DNA of 64,000 nucleotides, taken from NCBI RefSeq assembly GCF_040939455.1, contig NC_134104.1, forward strand, positions 142,140,501-142,204,500, in the 5' to 3' direction. Under the pieces are notes generated by a model. That model saw only the letters and a list, made by a program, of their open reading frames with translations. It was not told the DNA's origin and did not search any database. Numbering within the stretch: the stretch's first letter is position 1; each line of letters begins with the position of its first letter. Source of the stretch: Microcebus murinus (lineage: Eukaryota > Chordata > Mammalia > Primates > Cheirogaleidae). Of the stretch, positions 45,342-57,191 are shown one piece after another. The position numbers and the translations under genes were made by a program.

Positions 45342-45755
45342 CAGTCTGAGTTTAACTAGAGAATCAGAGGTAGTAGGAGATATATACTAAGAGATTTATT
45401 GCTAGAAGCTGGTTTACATGAATGTGGGTCTAGGAAAATTCAAGATTCATAGGTCACCAGGAAGGACAGACTCAACCTGTTAGGCAAGAACTGAAGCTTC
45501 TATCCGCAAAGGGATTTTCTTCTTTTTCAAGGAAACTTAGCTCTGCTACTAAGAACTTTTCACTGATATAATCAGGCCTAGATTATCTAGAGTATCTCCT
45601 TTATTTAAATTTAGCTGATCATGGGCTTTAATTATATATAAAAATTACCTGCACAGAAACGTTCAGATTAGTGTTTTATTGACTAACTGGGGACTACAAC
45701 CCAGTCAAAGTGAAACACAAACTGATAATCACTGTTTGTCCTTTGTCAACTTTGC
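45342..45755 (-). repeat. MLT2-like LTR (3' LTR of the ERV-L element)
   Basis: On the plus strand it begins 'gtatcagtctgagtttaact', 'agagaatcagaggtagtagg', continues 'aagagatttattgctagaag' and ends in 'ttgactaactggggactaca', 'acccagtcaaagtgaaacac'. These match the antisense layout of MLT2-type ERV-L LTRs. Confidence 0.65.
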
Positions 45756-45959
45756 AACCATACCCATTCACATGTCCTTAAGCCATATATAATCTCCAAA
45801 TAAAGACAATATCAAAGTTATACTTCTATATAACATAATATAGATATCCTGTTTACAACCAAAAAACATGTTAATTCTTTCCCTCTGAAAAGGATGCAAA
45901 GTTTTTAGGTGATGCTCATTCTTTTCTTTTGATATCCTATAACATAAATACTACAAGGT

Positions 45960-47400
45960 ACAGTTAGCTAGTATCAATATGTGTTAGATGGTAAGGGGAT
46001 AGTAAGTAAGGGAAGAAAAAATGCAGAAACACATTCATAACAAAATAAGAAAAGAAATACTCATAACTATTACAGTCCTTGTTTCTGCAACTGATCACAT
46101 GGTCATAGCTGATAAGTATAACTACCACTCCCATTACCCATTTTATAGTCTCTTTTCCTTCCGAAAACTCTTCAGCTTGTCTTGATTTTTGGCCTGGTTG
46201 AGTAATCCAAAATTTCATTTCTGAAGATGCTGGGTGATTAGCTGTCCTGTCTGAATTGGGTTATTATTTTTTTCCATTGACTTTAATCACATGATATGGT
46301 GATACTAAGAAATAACTAAGAGGACTATATTCCAGACATACTCTTCCTTACCTTCATTGTGAAGTAGCAGTCCAATTTATCCTTGGTAATCAGGATCAGT
46401 TACCCCAGACAATACGTTAACCCTCTTCCTCTGTTGATTTAGAAACATTTAGAAGCATAAAGAGACCAAAGTGGCCAGATAGCAGTCTCAACTTCCAGAT
46501 CAGTGGTTGTTTTGTCTCCTGATGGAAGCATTCTTTCCTTTGGAGCTAAAAACTTATAGACCAGCAGAACCTAAGACAGGAACAGGAAGCAAAAAACTTT
46601 GTTATTCAATCAACAAGGGTAACAGTGAGTAAAGGAACTTCCATTTCCACCCCTTGATTCTGCACTCATGAATCCTGGCTATAGGAGAAACAGCACCATT
46701 TATTGGAAGCTGCTTCAAAGAATGTGCAGCATCCTGGTGTACATTGCTCCATCCCTGAAAAGTATTGCTACCTGGCTGGCAGTGTAATTAACTCCTCAAA
46801 AGGCAATTTCACGTTTCTGTTATATCAAGCCACTGCTTCCAGATGACAGGAACATAGTAAGAGCAGCGAATTCCATGAGTATGAGTCATTGCTGCACTTC
46901 ATTTGTGGCAAAGTGAATTATTTGATTAGAAACAACTCCATACCATGATGATGAAATAGGCATTCTGTAATTCCATGGATGCGAGTTTTGGCAAGTGCAT
47001 TGCATGATAAATCCATATCCAGATTAAGTATCTATTCCAGCAAGAAAAAAGAGCTTATCTTTCTGCAATGGAAATGCTATGATGTGATCAACTTGCCACT
47101 ATGTAGACAGATTACTCTGGGGAATGGTGCTATATTAGAGACTCAGTATTCGTTTCTACTGTTGACACATTGGACACACCACAGTGGCTGTAGCCAGGCC
47201 ATTCTTGGTGAGTGGAAGTCCATGTTGCTAAACCCATGCATAATCTCCATCCTTGCCACTGTCATTACTTTGTTTGTAAATCCCTTAGGCAATGACAGGA
47301 GTAGCTGGGAGGAAAAGCTGAGTGGTATTCACAGAACAGATCATGCCATCAACTTGATTATTAAATTCTTGCTCTGTTGAGATCACTCATGGAAAGCATT
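45960..47400 (-). pseudogene. ERV-L integrase-region remnant
   Basis: Minus-strand frame pieces across this span resemble the ERV-L integrase and its C-terminal extension. They are scattered over all three frames, with stops throughout, so the gene is dead. Boundaries are approximate. Confidence 0.6.
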
Positions 47401-47800
47401 GACATTGAATACAAAAATCTTTATATTATTTTCCCCTTCAGAGAGGTCTTTCTACATATCTCTTCCTACGATCTCCTGGGAACCAACTTTCCAACCATGT
47501 TCCTCACAAGTTGTTAGCCATCCAGTCAAACCATTGGCCACAGCCAGTGAATCGGTATAGACAATTACATCTGCACATTTCTTCTAGGCAAAATGAAAAA
47601 TCAGATATACTGCTTAAAATTCTGCTCACTGGGTAAATTCCCTTTACCTCTGTCCTTCAGGAATGTCTCAAATAAAAGCTCTGTCGCTGTGACTGCCTGT
47701 TTCTAGTTGTTGCTGGCATACTGTGCATAGCCGTCTATAAACCAGGCCCTAGTTTTCTCTTCCTCAGTCAGCTAGTAATAAGGAACTCATGAAGTCATAG
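47400..47800 (-). pseudogene. ERV-L RNase H-region remnant
   Basis: A minus-strand frame near 47530-47590 keeps a recognisable RNase H block (a 'YTDS' motif). Frameshifts on both sides separate it from the reverse transcriptase and integrase parts. Confidence 0.6.
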
Positions 47801-47866
47801 GTACAGTTTGGGAGATGTAATGTAATATAGCAGGAGTAGGAATCATAGGCATTCAAGCCAATTCTT

Positions 47867-48000
47867 TTTTTTTTTTTTTTAATGGTTAATGCCTCTGCAA
47901 AACTGAATTCTTTTTTTTTTTATTTCAGCATATTATAGGAGTACAAATTTTCAGGTTTTAAAAAATGCCCTTTCCCCCCCTCCCCCCACAAGTCTGAGTT
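47867..48000 (-). mobile_element. L1 3' UTR stub inserted in ERV-L
   Basis: After T-runs at about 47867-47880 and 47911-47921, the sequence reads 'atttcagcatattataggag', 'tacaaattttcaggtttta' and a C-rich block. It is the same 3' UTR type as the L1 at 23505, heavily 5'-truncated. Exact left border is unclear because of the two T-runs. Confidence 0.75.
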
Positions 48001-48099
48001 TCATGCAACTTATTTGTGCCTTTGGGTCCTGCTTGAGCTTCATTCCGTATATGCCATTTCCATTTGATGATGGAGTGCTGCTATGCACACCCAATTTTA

Positions 48100-49500
48100 T
48101 CATTTAGAGAATCACACAGCATCCAGATCATGATGGGCAGCTAAGTTTGAATGGTAGCCTGATGTTCCACGAGTAAACATTTGATTTCTACTAAGGCCCA
48201 ATTGCAAGCCAAAAGGTGTTTCTTCTCAAAATCAGAGACGTTATCTACAGAGAATAGCAGAGATTCCCTCCACAATCCTAAAATTCTGTGATGTAATTAA
48301 CCTATAGAACCTTGCAAAAGTCTCTGACCAGCATCTGTATTTGCTGTGGACATATCAAACACCATTGGATCTGCTGGTTCACATGGCTCAAGAGGAACAG
48401 AAGCTTGTACAGCAGCCTGGACCTGTTGCAGAGGCTTTTCTTGTTTGGCCCCATTCAAAACTAGCAGCTATTGGACTAACTCAGTAAATGGGCCAAAGTG
48501 GCACACGCAATAAAGGATATCTTGCCTTATATGTTCAAAGAGGTCCACTAAGTGTTGTGCCTCCTTTTGATTTGGTAGCGACCAGATGCAACACTTATCT
48601 TTTACCTTAAAAGGGATATCTCAATATGCTTCCACATATCCGGGACCCTAAAAACTTCACTGAGATAGAACTTTCCTTGAATTTTTGCAGTATTTATTTC
48701 CCAGCATCTGGAAAATGCCTTACCAACACCTCTAGAGGGATGACTATGTCTTGTTCACCAGGTGCAATCCCTCATGGAAGAGAAAGGTAATCAAGGTCCC
48801 TGTGAGCTAACTCATGACATGGGGCTGAGGATTTGACAGATCCCTGAAGTGGGATGATGAAGGTGTATTGCTGGCCTTTCCAGCTGAAAGTAAACTGCTT
48901 GTGGTGTTTCTTAAAACTAATACAGAGAAAAAAATATTTTTCAGATAGATAGCATATCAAGTACTAAGTATTGTGATGAATTGCTCAAAACCACAACTGT
49001 AGGAGCAGCTGCAATTTCAGTCACTTCCTAATTAATTATGATAACCCACTGCCATTGTTCAAGATCTGTCTATTTTCTGCACTGGTCAAATGTGTGCATA
49101 GAGTGGGGATATGGTGGGAATCACCCCTTCAGCCTCTTCAGATCTCTGATGGTGATACCAATCTGTGAAATCCTTCCAGAAATATGGTATCATTTTTGTT
49201 TTACTATCTTTGTAGATAGAGGCAGTTCTAGTGGCTTCCATTTAGCCTCTCCACCCGTAACAGTCCTCACTTCACAAGTCAGAAAACCAGTGTGGTGATT
49301 CTGCCTGTTGCTGAGTATGTCTATTTCAATTATGCATTCTACATCTGGGGAAATAAACACAGGCTGGATTTGAGGACCCTCTAGGTCCACTATGAGATGG
49401 ACCTGAGCTAATACTCTATTGATCCTCTGACCTCTATAAGCTCCTTCTATGACTAGTGAGCCACAGCGACAATTTGGATCTCCCAGAATTAGTGTAAATT
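48100..49500 (-). pseudogene. ERV-L reverse transcriptase-region remnant
   Basis: Minus-strand frame pieces (for example 48772-48960 and 49190-49390) resemble the ERV-L reverse transcriptase. The stretch where the catalytic aspartate pair is expected, at about 48740-48760, is not recognisable as intact. The gene is fragmented by several frameshifts and stops. Confidence 0.6.
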
Positions 49501-50019
49501 CAATGCAAGTGTCTAGTAATCACCAAAAATTCTGATTATCCCTTTCCCTAAACCACAGTCACCCTGATAAATAAATGGCCTTAGGTTTTTCGGAAAGGCT
49601 GAGAAAAAGATTAACAATTTATATTTTTCATGGGGTAGTCAAGTGGACTTGACTTCTCCTTCATTCAGAGGGATTGGGTCTGTAAATGAATTCAAGTCTG
49701 GACATTGATTGATGGGCCAAAATTCTCTGTGATTTAGTGATTGAAGTTACACTTCTGTTTGCTAGACCTAGAACTCTCATGCTTATACAAATCAAGTAAG
49801 AATTAGTAGATTTCCCTTTTTTTTGGTGGAGGGGGGAGTGGGCAACTTGATCAAACAAATAGCTAATTCCATGGGTCTCTGGTAGTCAGACTATTCTGAT
49901 TACTTCTTTGGCTTTTCTGTTCATCTCTATTTTCAATTTCATATGGAAGAAAATATGAAATAAGTATAAATAAATCAGCACCACACAAGCTAAATATTAT
50001 CAATAGATTTGATTAAAGT

Positions 50020-50390
50020 TAGAGATTAAAAAATTAAAGAATAAAAGAACACCTCCCATATATTTAAAGTTATATATTTCTAAATAATTTGTAGGTCAAA
50101 GAAGAAATCATATTGAAAGTAAGGCAATTTTTAGAGCAAATTCACAGTGAAAACAACATACATCAATTAAGTAAGCATAAAACATGCTCCACAGAATATA
50201 TTTTATGGAAATTTATAATACTAAAAATATACACTAGGGACAAAGCTGAAAGGTAATAGTGATCTAAAAGACAGAAATTAATAAAAATAAAATTTAAAAA
50301 TTGAGAAGGTAAATCAAAAGCTGCATTAGTCAATTGTTTTCTCTTAAAAAAAGCAAGAATGAAAAGAAACAACTAAGATGTTGGCATGCT
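50020..50390 (+). mobile_element. L1 ORF2 fragment, sense, strongly decayed
   Basis: 'ggtcaaagaagaaatcatat', 'gtgaaaacaacatacatcaa', 'tggaaatttataatactaaa' and 'aaggtaatagtgatctaaaa' follow a part of L1 ORF2 in sense orientation. Confidence 0.6.
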
Positions 50391-50399
50391 TAATATGTA

Positions 50400-51390
50400 G
50401 ATTTGGTATATGGAAGTATGTTTATGTTTTTCATATTTGTATGTTTGATATGTTTTATAATTAAAAATTTTTAAATGAAGAAAAGAGATAGCATAAAAAT
50501 GTTCAGTGTTCTTCTTACATTATTTTCAACATATTAAAGTGTTAAGAAAAAACTGGAAACATCAAATATGCTATCCTCAATGAAAGGAGTGTTTCTGTAT
50601 GAGGTTAGGCAGGGACATGAGAGAGATCTGATGGAATAGTACATTTTAAAGTGCTTTTCTTTTTGTAATGAAAACAATGTAATAACTTTGTCACTTTAAT
50701 CCTCTTTGTCTCTATTGAGGAGAAAGAAATAATTTTTTGCTCTGGCAGATTCTGTTGTTTATCATTAACTGCTTTTCTACCTGGTTTGCTGACAAATTAC
50801 CCATTCTGTTCAGGTGTACTATACCTTATGGTCAGGTTACCCCCAATTTCCTGTACCCAACTGGAACCCTTAAAATAAGGGAGACTCAAGTATAGTGCAA
50901 TTCACTTTTCTTGACTTCAATTCTGAATTTTCTCCATTGTATAATTATGGGAAGGTCAGGATAATTCATGCCATGCAGAAGGGGTTCTTGATAGTCAAAT
51001 TATTATCATCTAAAGTTATTTACATCAGTTCACTTAAAAAATAGTATAGAATGCTTATTACATGTCTGACACTGCTAAACATTCTGTGTTTCCTGCATTG
51101 ATATTTGATACAAGGGGACTAAATTAGCCCAATATTTCTTTGGCCAGAGCACAAGCACTATCTTCTTTTGAAAGAATTTCAGTGTTGCTCACCTCCCTCC
51201 CTCCTTCCTTGTTTCCATTATTTGTTTCTTATCTGCAGGCTTTTCAAAGCACAGATGACCTAATACTGTCATTTATTAAATATAAAAACTGAATATGAAG
51301 AAGTTCCATCTCAAATACTTCCAAGAAAATAAATTTAATTATTAAAGTATTATATGGCCCTGTTTTGATGCAGTTTCACTCACTTTAAAT
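50400..51390. other. Unique DNA
   Basis: No confident feature. Around 51040-51120 there may be a MIR or L2 scrap. Confidence 0.35.
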
Positions 51391-51394
51391 AATA

Positions 51395-51600
51395 TTTATG
51401 TATTGTTTTATGGTTTGAAAATGTTTTTATACGTACTTTATCATTTAAACTCACAGAGTGTTGTGAAGCAGATATCATATCTCTTTTACAAATGAGAAAA
51501 TTAATGTTCTGTGGTTTAAAATGTTGTCTGTTGTAGAAGCAGGACTCAAGCCCCAGGGTTGCAATCCAGGTCCTGTGTTCTATCCATCACATGTGCTTTA
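51395..51600 (+). mobile_element. MIR SINE
   Basis: 'tacgtactttatcatttaaa', 'ctcacagagtgttgtgaagc', 'ctcttttacaaatgagaaaa', 'gaagcaggactcaagcccca' follow sense MIR. Confidence 0.7.
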
Positions 51601-51985
51601 TCACATAAGGGACCTTGAACCCAGGGTGGGGGCAGTGTTTCTTGGAGGCTTCTGTCATATCCTAAGTGATTTCCCCAGGTGAAGCTATATGTTAAGTAAT
51701 ATTTTTAAGGGTTTTATACTTCTTTTATGGTTTCTCTAAAGTAAGAGACTTTCTCTAAAACAAGAAACACACTTATCTATTTAACATTACAACAATTTTT
51801 AAGTATATTTACATGCTAAGACCATTTAAACAAAATATGAACATATGAAATGCAAAATAGAAGTTTTGGTCTTTCCATCAGTCATTCTTTCCTCCCCTAA
51901 TTTAATTAAAGTTAAAAGTTTCTGGTGTATCCTTCTAGAAATTCTCTCTCTATATATCTGCCTGCCTATCTTTCTTTTTAAATAC
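51601..51985. other. Unique DNA
   Basis: No recognised feature. Confidence 0.4.
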
Positions 51986-51989
51986 AATC

Positions 51990-52255
51990 ATACACCATTT
52001 AATCATGAGGACACATTCTGAGAAATGCATTGTAATGCATTTTTTCCTTGTGTGAACATCATGGAGTTTACTTTCACAAACATAGATAATATAGTCTACT
52101 ACACACCTAGGCTACATAGCCTATTGCTTCTAGGCTACAAACTTGTACAGCATGTTACTATACTGAATACTGTATATGATCGTAACAGTGGTATTTGTAG
52201 ATCTGAACATATCTAAACATAGAAAAGATATAGTAAAAATATAGTATAGGAAAGC
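51990..52255 (-). mobile_element. Medium-copy primate repeat, family unassigned
   Basis: 'gaggacacattctgagaaat', 'tagtctactacacacctagg', 'ctacatagcctattgcttct', 'gtacagcatgttactatact' is a phrase set that I know from many primate loci but cannot name. Its A-rich end lies at the low-coordinate side, suggesting a retrotransposon 3' end on the minus strand. Confidence 0.45.
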
Positions 52256-52261
52256 ATAGAA

Positions 52262-53232
52262 TTATTTTTTCTAGATCTGCAGAAAACAATGGTGATATTT
52301 TGATGGGGATTGTATTGAATCTGTAAATCACTTTGAGTAGCATGGACATTTTAACAATATTGATTCTGCCAAGTCATGAGCATGATATAGTTTTCCATTT
52401 GTTTACATCATCTGCAATTTCCTTCCTCAGTGATTCATAGTTCTCTTTATAGATATCTTTCATCTCTTTGGTTAAATATTCCTAGGTATTTTATTTTCTT
52501 TTTAGCTACTGTGAAAGGTAGTGAGTCTTTGATTTGATTCTCAGCTTGACTGTTCTGGTGTATAGGAATGCTACTGATTCATGTGCATTGATTTTGTAAC
52601 CTGATACTTTGCTTAATTATTTATCAATTCCAGGAGTATCTTGGCTGAATCTTTGGGGTTTTCTAGGTATACAATCGTATCATTAGCAAAGAGTGATAGT
52701 TCGACCTCCTCTTTCCCCATTTGGATACCTTTAATTTCTTTCATTTGCCTGATTGCTCTGGCTAGGACTTCCAGAATTATGTTGAATAGTAGTGGTGACA
52801 GTGGATACCCTTGTCTTGCTCCAGTTCTTAGGGGAAATGCTTTCAACTTTTTCCCATTCTGTGGGTTTGTCATACTTGGCTTTTATAATCTCAAGATATG
52901 TTCCTTCCATGTCTAGTTTGTTGAGGTTTTTTATCATGAAAGGGTAATGAATTTTGCTGAATGCTTTTTCTGCATCTAAAAAGATGATCATATGGTCTTT
53001 GTTTTTGCTTCTGTTTATGTGCTGAATCACATTTATTGATTTCCATATGTTGAACCATCATTACATCCCTGGATGAAGCCAACTTGGTCACAATGGATTA
53101 TTATTATTTTTTTGATGTGCTATTAAATTTGGTTTGCTAGTATTTTATTGAGGATTTTTGCATCTATGTTCATAATGGATATTATTCTGTAGCTCTCTTT
53201 TTTTATTGTGTCCTTTGCTGGCTTTGGTAGAT
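52262..53232 (-). mobile_element. L1 ORF2 fragment with reverse transcriptase region, minus strand
   Basis: Antisense L1 from 'tctagatctgcagaaaacaa' to 'ttgtgtcctttgctggcttt'. The minus-strand frames at 52613-52873, 52731-53030 and 52891-53091 are successive pieces of the reverse transcriptase, shifted in frame. In the first, the catalytic FADD motif reads FAND (52679-52690). The copy ends where an MST-type LTR begins. Confidence 0.9.
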
Positions 53233-53656
53233 TGCTATACTTTGGATGTTTGTTACCCCCAGACCTCATGTTGAAATGTAATCCTTAGTGTTGGAGGTGG
53301 GGCCTAATGGGCAGTGTATGGGTCATGGGAGTGGAACCCTTATGAATAGCTTGGTGATGCCCTCCTGGTAATGAGTGAGTTTTATGCTCTATTCGTTTCT
53401 GCAACAGTTGGTTGTTTAAAAGAGCATGACATCTGCTTCTCTTTCTGCTTGCTTCCTCTCTTGCCATGTGGTCTCTGCACACACCAGCCCCCACTTTGCC
53501 CTCCATCATGAGTGGAAGCAGCCTGTGGCCCTCACCATATGCAAATGCCCAATCTTGAATTCTTCCGGAAATCAGAATCATGAGCCTAGTAAACCAATTT
53601 TCTTTATAAATTATCTTGGCTCAGGTATATCTTTATAGCAACAATAAACAAAGACA
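53233..53656 (+). mobile_element. MST-type MaLR LTR
   Basis: Starts 'tgctatactttggatgtttg', contains 'ctcatgttgaaatgtaatcc', 'ggaggtggggcctaatgggc', 'gaatagcttggtgatgccct', 'ggtaatgagtgagttttatg', 'gcagcctgtggccctcacca' and ends 'gcaacaataaacaaagaca'. Landmarks are those of MSTA/MSTB. The 5-bp flanks ('tagat' and 'tatgt') are not a good match. Confidence 0.85.
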
Positions 53657-54178
53657 TATGTGACACTCCTTCAATAAAAGACACTGCAAAGTCACATGGT
53701 AAAGGTATGGCTGGGAAAGGAGTGAGGAATATGGGCTACTTGATGCAGTCTACCATAGTTCACAATAGCATAAAAAGATGATGACAAAAACCAGAGTAAT
53801 TTTGCCAAACCCAGCAGTATGATACATTGTATCAGCATATCTATCTATCCATTTATAGACTCCCACCAAATTACAAAAAGACATTTATCTAAATTCAGTT
53901 AGTTAAAATTAGCTTAATAAACATAAAAAACAAAAACAATACTTTTTATAAACCAGATAAAGAAAAATACTCTCAAATCCTTATACAAATAAATAAACAA
54001 GTCAAATCAAAAGCCTACATGATGCAAGCAAAATGCTAGAAACATATAATTATAACATTTATACATTTTTATAGTTTCAAAAGTTCACAAATACTAAATA
54101 GTAATTTTAAAATCAGAAAAAATGAAAAATGAGAAGATATTTTAAATGTCTCAGAAATTGTTTTTAATGGTGTAATTA
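53657..54178. other. Unique AT-rich DNA
   Basis: No confident feature. Confidence 0.4.
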
Positions 54179-54180
54179 CC

Positions 54181-55150
54181 TACTTTTTTATTTTAAAGTA
54201 TTATGGGGGTACAAATGTTTTTGATAACATGGATTGCTTTTGTAGTGTTCAAGTCAGGATTAAAAGTTTTCCAGTTACATAGATAGTGCATATTATACCG
54301 TGTTGGTAGGTGTTCATCCATTACCTTCCTCCTCCTCCCCCCACTTGATTTCTTTTGATATTTATTTCCCTTTCTGCACATGTGTGCTCATCAGTTATCT
54401 CCAATTTAATAGTGAGTATACGTGGTGTCTGTTTTCTATTCTTTAGATACCTCACTTAGGATAATGGTCTTCACTTCCATCTAATTTTTGAGAAAGATAT
54501 TAAGTCATCTTTGTTCATGCTGGGTCAGATAGTAGGTCTACTTTTAGTTCTTTGAGGAATCTCCATACTATTTTCAATAAAGCTTATACTAGTTTACAGT
54601 CTCACCAAAAGTATGTAAGTGTACCTTTCTCTCCACATCCATGCCAACATCTATAATTTGGGGACTTTTTGATATTAATAAAATCCATTATCTCTGGGCT
54701 TAGGTGATATCTCAATGTGGTTTTGATTTGCATTTCCCTGATGATTAGTAACGTTGAATATTTTTTCATATGCTTATTGACCATTAGTCTATCTTCTTTT
54801 GAAAATCTTCTGTTCATGTCTTTTGTCCACTTTTTAATTAGTTTGTTTGTTTTTTTTTCTTGCTGATTTGCTTGAGTATTTTTTGTAGATTCTGGTTATT
54901 AGTCCTTTATCAGATGAATTGCATGCAAGTATTTTCTCCAATTCTCTTGGTTGTCTATTCACTTTGTTGATTGTTTCTTTGACCATGCAGAGGCTTTTTA
55001 ATTTAATCAAGTCCCATTTATTTATTTTTATTGTTGCTGCAATTGCCATTGGGATCTTCTTCATAAATTCTTTGCTTAGGAAAATATCTAGAAGAGTTTT
55101 CCAACATTTTCTTCTAGAATTCTTATGGTTTCATGCCTTAGGTTTAAGTC
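54181..55150 (-). mobile_element. L1 3' end, 5'-truncated, minus strand
   Basis: T-rich start, 'ttattttaaagtattatggg', 'ggtacaaatgtttttgataa', then ORF2 antisense ('ctctccacatccatgccaac', 'gatttgcatttccctgatga', 'tattagtcctttatcagatg', 'tgaccatgcagaggcttttt'). Its 3' UTR differs from that of the copy at 23505, so it is a different and probably older L1 subfamily. It ends against a partial MaLR LTR. Confidence 0.9.
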
Positions 55151-55151
55151 T

Positions 55152-56887
55152 ACAAACTGGGAAGAGAGCTCTTACCAGGAACCAGATTAATTGTCACCTT
55201 GATTTTACACTCCTCAGCCTTCAGAACTGTGAAAAAATAAATATCTATCATTGTAGCCACCAGTCTATGATATTTTCTAATGGTAGCCTGAGCTGACTAA
55301 TACAGATTTTGGTATAGGGGAGTGGGGTGCCACTATAGCAACTACGTACAAATGTGGAAGTGTCTTTGGAACTGGGTAATGGTAAAAACTGGAAGAGTTT
55401 TGAGGTGCATTCTAGAAACATGGAGGTTAAGGGTAATTCTTGTGAGATCTCAGATGGAGTTAAAAAAATGTTATTGGAAACTGAAGGAAAATTGATCCTT
55501 GTTATAAAGTGGCAAAGAACTTAACTACATCCAAACATTTTGTGGAAGGTAGAACTTGTGAGCAATGAAATTGGATATTTAGCTCAGGAGATTTCTAAAT
55601 AAAGTATTGAATGAACATATTGCTTCTTCCTGACTGTTTAAAGTAAAATTCAAAAGGAGAGTGATGAATTGAAGAAGGAAAAGTTAGGCAAAAAAGAACC
55701 AGAACTTGGAGATTTGGAAAATCCTCAGCCTGTCCATATTGCAAAACATGAGAAAGTTTCTTCTGGAAAAAGCACCAAGGGGGTGGCTAGAAAATAATTT
55801 GATAGAGATAATAAATATGACTCATGGACTTCATCAACCATCTCAGCAGAAGCCAGGAATAGAGATGGGATTATACCGGTAAACACATTGCCCCTTTGAA
55901 CTAAACAGGACACAGAAAGTAGTATGGAATGAAGCAAGGCTGCCATATTTCTTGAATTCCACAGGGCTAGACCATAGAGATATTTGGCTTAAAACATGAG
56001 CTATTCTCCAAGGAGAAGGAAGAATGACCCTGAAAGTAATTTGGAGATCATCAGTGCTGCAACTCTCAGCACAAATCCAAGGGGCAAAGCTATGTCTTCC
56101 TCAGTTTCAAAGGGTGGGGTTGCTTCTCTGGATTCAGCAGGCTGGAATGACCATCCCCAGTCCCTCAGGGGCAGGGTACCCCTGCAAAGATCTGTGTGGT
56201 CAGGACTTCACAGAGAGATGAAGGGATGGGGCTGCCCCCCCAAAACTGTGGGGTTGGTGCTGCCACCCCTTGTGGGCAGGGTACCAAACCAAAAGGGATA
56301 ATTTTTGAGCCTTAAGATCTAATGGAATTTGTCATGCTAGGTTTTGGACTTGCTTGTGACTCATCAACCCTTCTTTCCTTCCAATGTCTCCCTTTTGAAA
56401 TGAGAATGCCTATCCTATATCTGTCCTACTACTGTATTTTGGAAATATATAACTCATCTGGAGAGGAATTTTGCCTCAGGAATAATTAATTATACTTTGA
56501 GTATCACCAGTATCTGATTTAATAATATTTAGATGAGACTTTGGACTTAGAGTTGATATTCAAATAAGTTAAAATTTTGGGATCTATTGGCCTGGACTTA
56601 ATATATTTTGCATGCAAAAAGGGCATAAATTTGAGAGGAGAAGGGACAGAATGCTATGAGTCAAATTGGGCCTCCTGCCCAAATTCTTATGTTAAAGTCA
56701 TAACCCTTAATGCAACTGTCTGGAGATAGGTTATTTAATGGTGAAGCCCTAATCTGATAGGATCATGGCCCTATAAAAAAAGAGAGTTATTTCTCTCCCC
56801 CCCACCCCCTGCCATGTGAGGACACACAAGAAGGTAGCCATCTAGGAGCTAGGAAGAGAGCCTTCACCAGGAACCGAATAAACTGTC

Positions 56888-56947
<60 letters not shown>

Positions 56948-57191
56948 ATTTCAGCATATTATGGGGTACAAATTTTAAGGTTTCAAATAATGCTCTTGCC
57001 CCCCACCCCCACAAGTTTGAGCTTCAAGTGTGACCATCCCCCAGACAGTGCACATCTCACTCATTATGTATGTATAGCTGTCATCTTGATCTTAGACTTC
57101 CCAACCTCCAGAATGGTGAGAAAAACATTTCTGTTGTTTAAGTTACCTAGGTTATGGTGTTTGTCTATGGCAGCCCTAGAAAACTAAAACA
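55152..57191 (+). mobile_element. MaLR provirus (MLT1-like) with a truncated 5' LTR
   Basis: A partial 5' LTR (55152-55304, from 'aactgggaagagagctctta' to 'gctgactaatacag'), an internal region (55305-56651) and a 3' LTR (56652-57191, start 'tgctatgagtcaaattgggc', end 'aaaactaaaaca'). The internal region shares blocks with the MaLR at 30107, such as 'aactgggtaatggtaaaaac' and 'tccttgttataaagtggcaa'. Open frames (for example 55996-56301) are remnants without recognisable retroviral domains. An L1 stub splits the 3' LTR. Confidence 0.85.
56890..57075 (-). mobile_element. L1 3' UTR stub with a (TC)n tail inside the MaLR 3' LTR
   Basis: A (TC)n tract (56890-56945) takes the place of the usual poly-T, followed by 'tttatttcagcatattatgg', 'ggtacaaattttaaggtttc' and 'gagcttcaagtgtgaccatc'. 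A 9-bp target duplication with one mismatch ('aactgtcat' / 'agctgtcat') lies at 56881-56889 and 57076-57084. The LTR resumes at 57085 with 'cttgatcttagacttcccaa'. Confidence 0.9.

Larger units (their letters stand above)
45342..49960 (-). mobile_element. ERV-L endogenous retrovirus, decayed, 3' LTR plus pol region
   Basis: An MLT2-like LTR lies at the low-coordinate end, and the internal sequence on the minus strand resembles ERV-L pol through about 4.2 kb. Reading from high to low coordinates I infer reverse transcriptase (about 49500-48100), RNase H (about 47800-47400) and integrase with its C-terminal part (about 47400-45960). Every domain is broken by stops and frameshifts; the longest surviving frames are under 135 codons. 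I found no gag and no 5' LTR. An L1 3' stub interrupts it near 47905-48000. There is no env, which is usual for ERV-L. Expression of any product is not plausible. Confidence 0.8.

Noticed and set aside
46979..47380. 133-codon plus-strand open frame
   Set aside because: It is the antisense of the ERV-L integrase region; the meaningful strand is the minus strand, which is broken.
53426..53638. Plus-strand and minus-strand open frames around 53285-53638
   Set aside because: Both fall in an MST-type LTR, which has no coding role.
53228..53661. 5-bp target duplication around the MST LTR
   Set aside because: Flanks 'tagat' and 'tatgt' agree at only three of five positions, and L1 sequence does not resume on the far side, so simple insertion into the L1 is not shown.
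54919..55296. 125-codon plus-strand open frame
   Set aside because: It is the antisense of L1 ORF2 running into a MaLR LTR; it crosses the border of two elements.
55996..56301. 101-codon plus-strand open frame
   Set aside because: MaLR internal remnant without a recognisable domain.
56890..56945. Regular short repeats that might suggest an array
   Set aside because: It is a simple (TC)n tract, not spaced repeats; no CRISPR-like repeat-spacer pattern occurs in the window.
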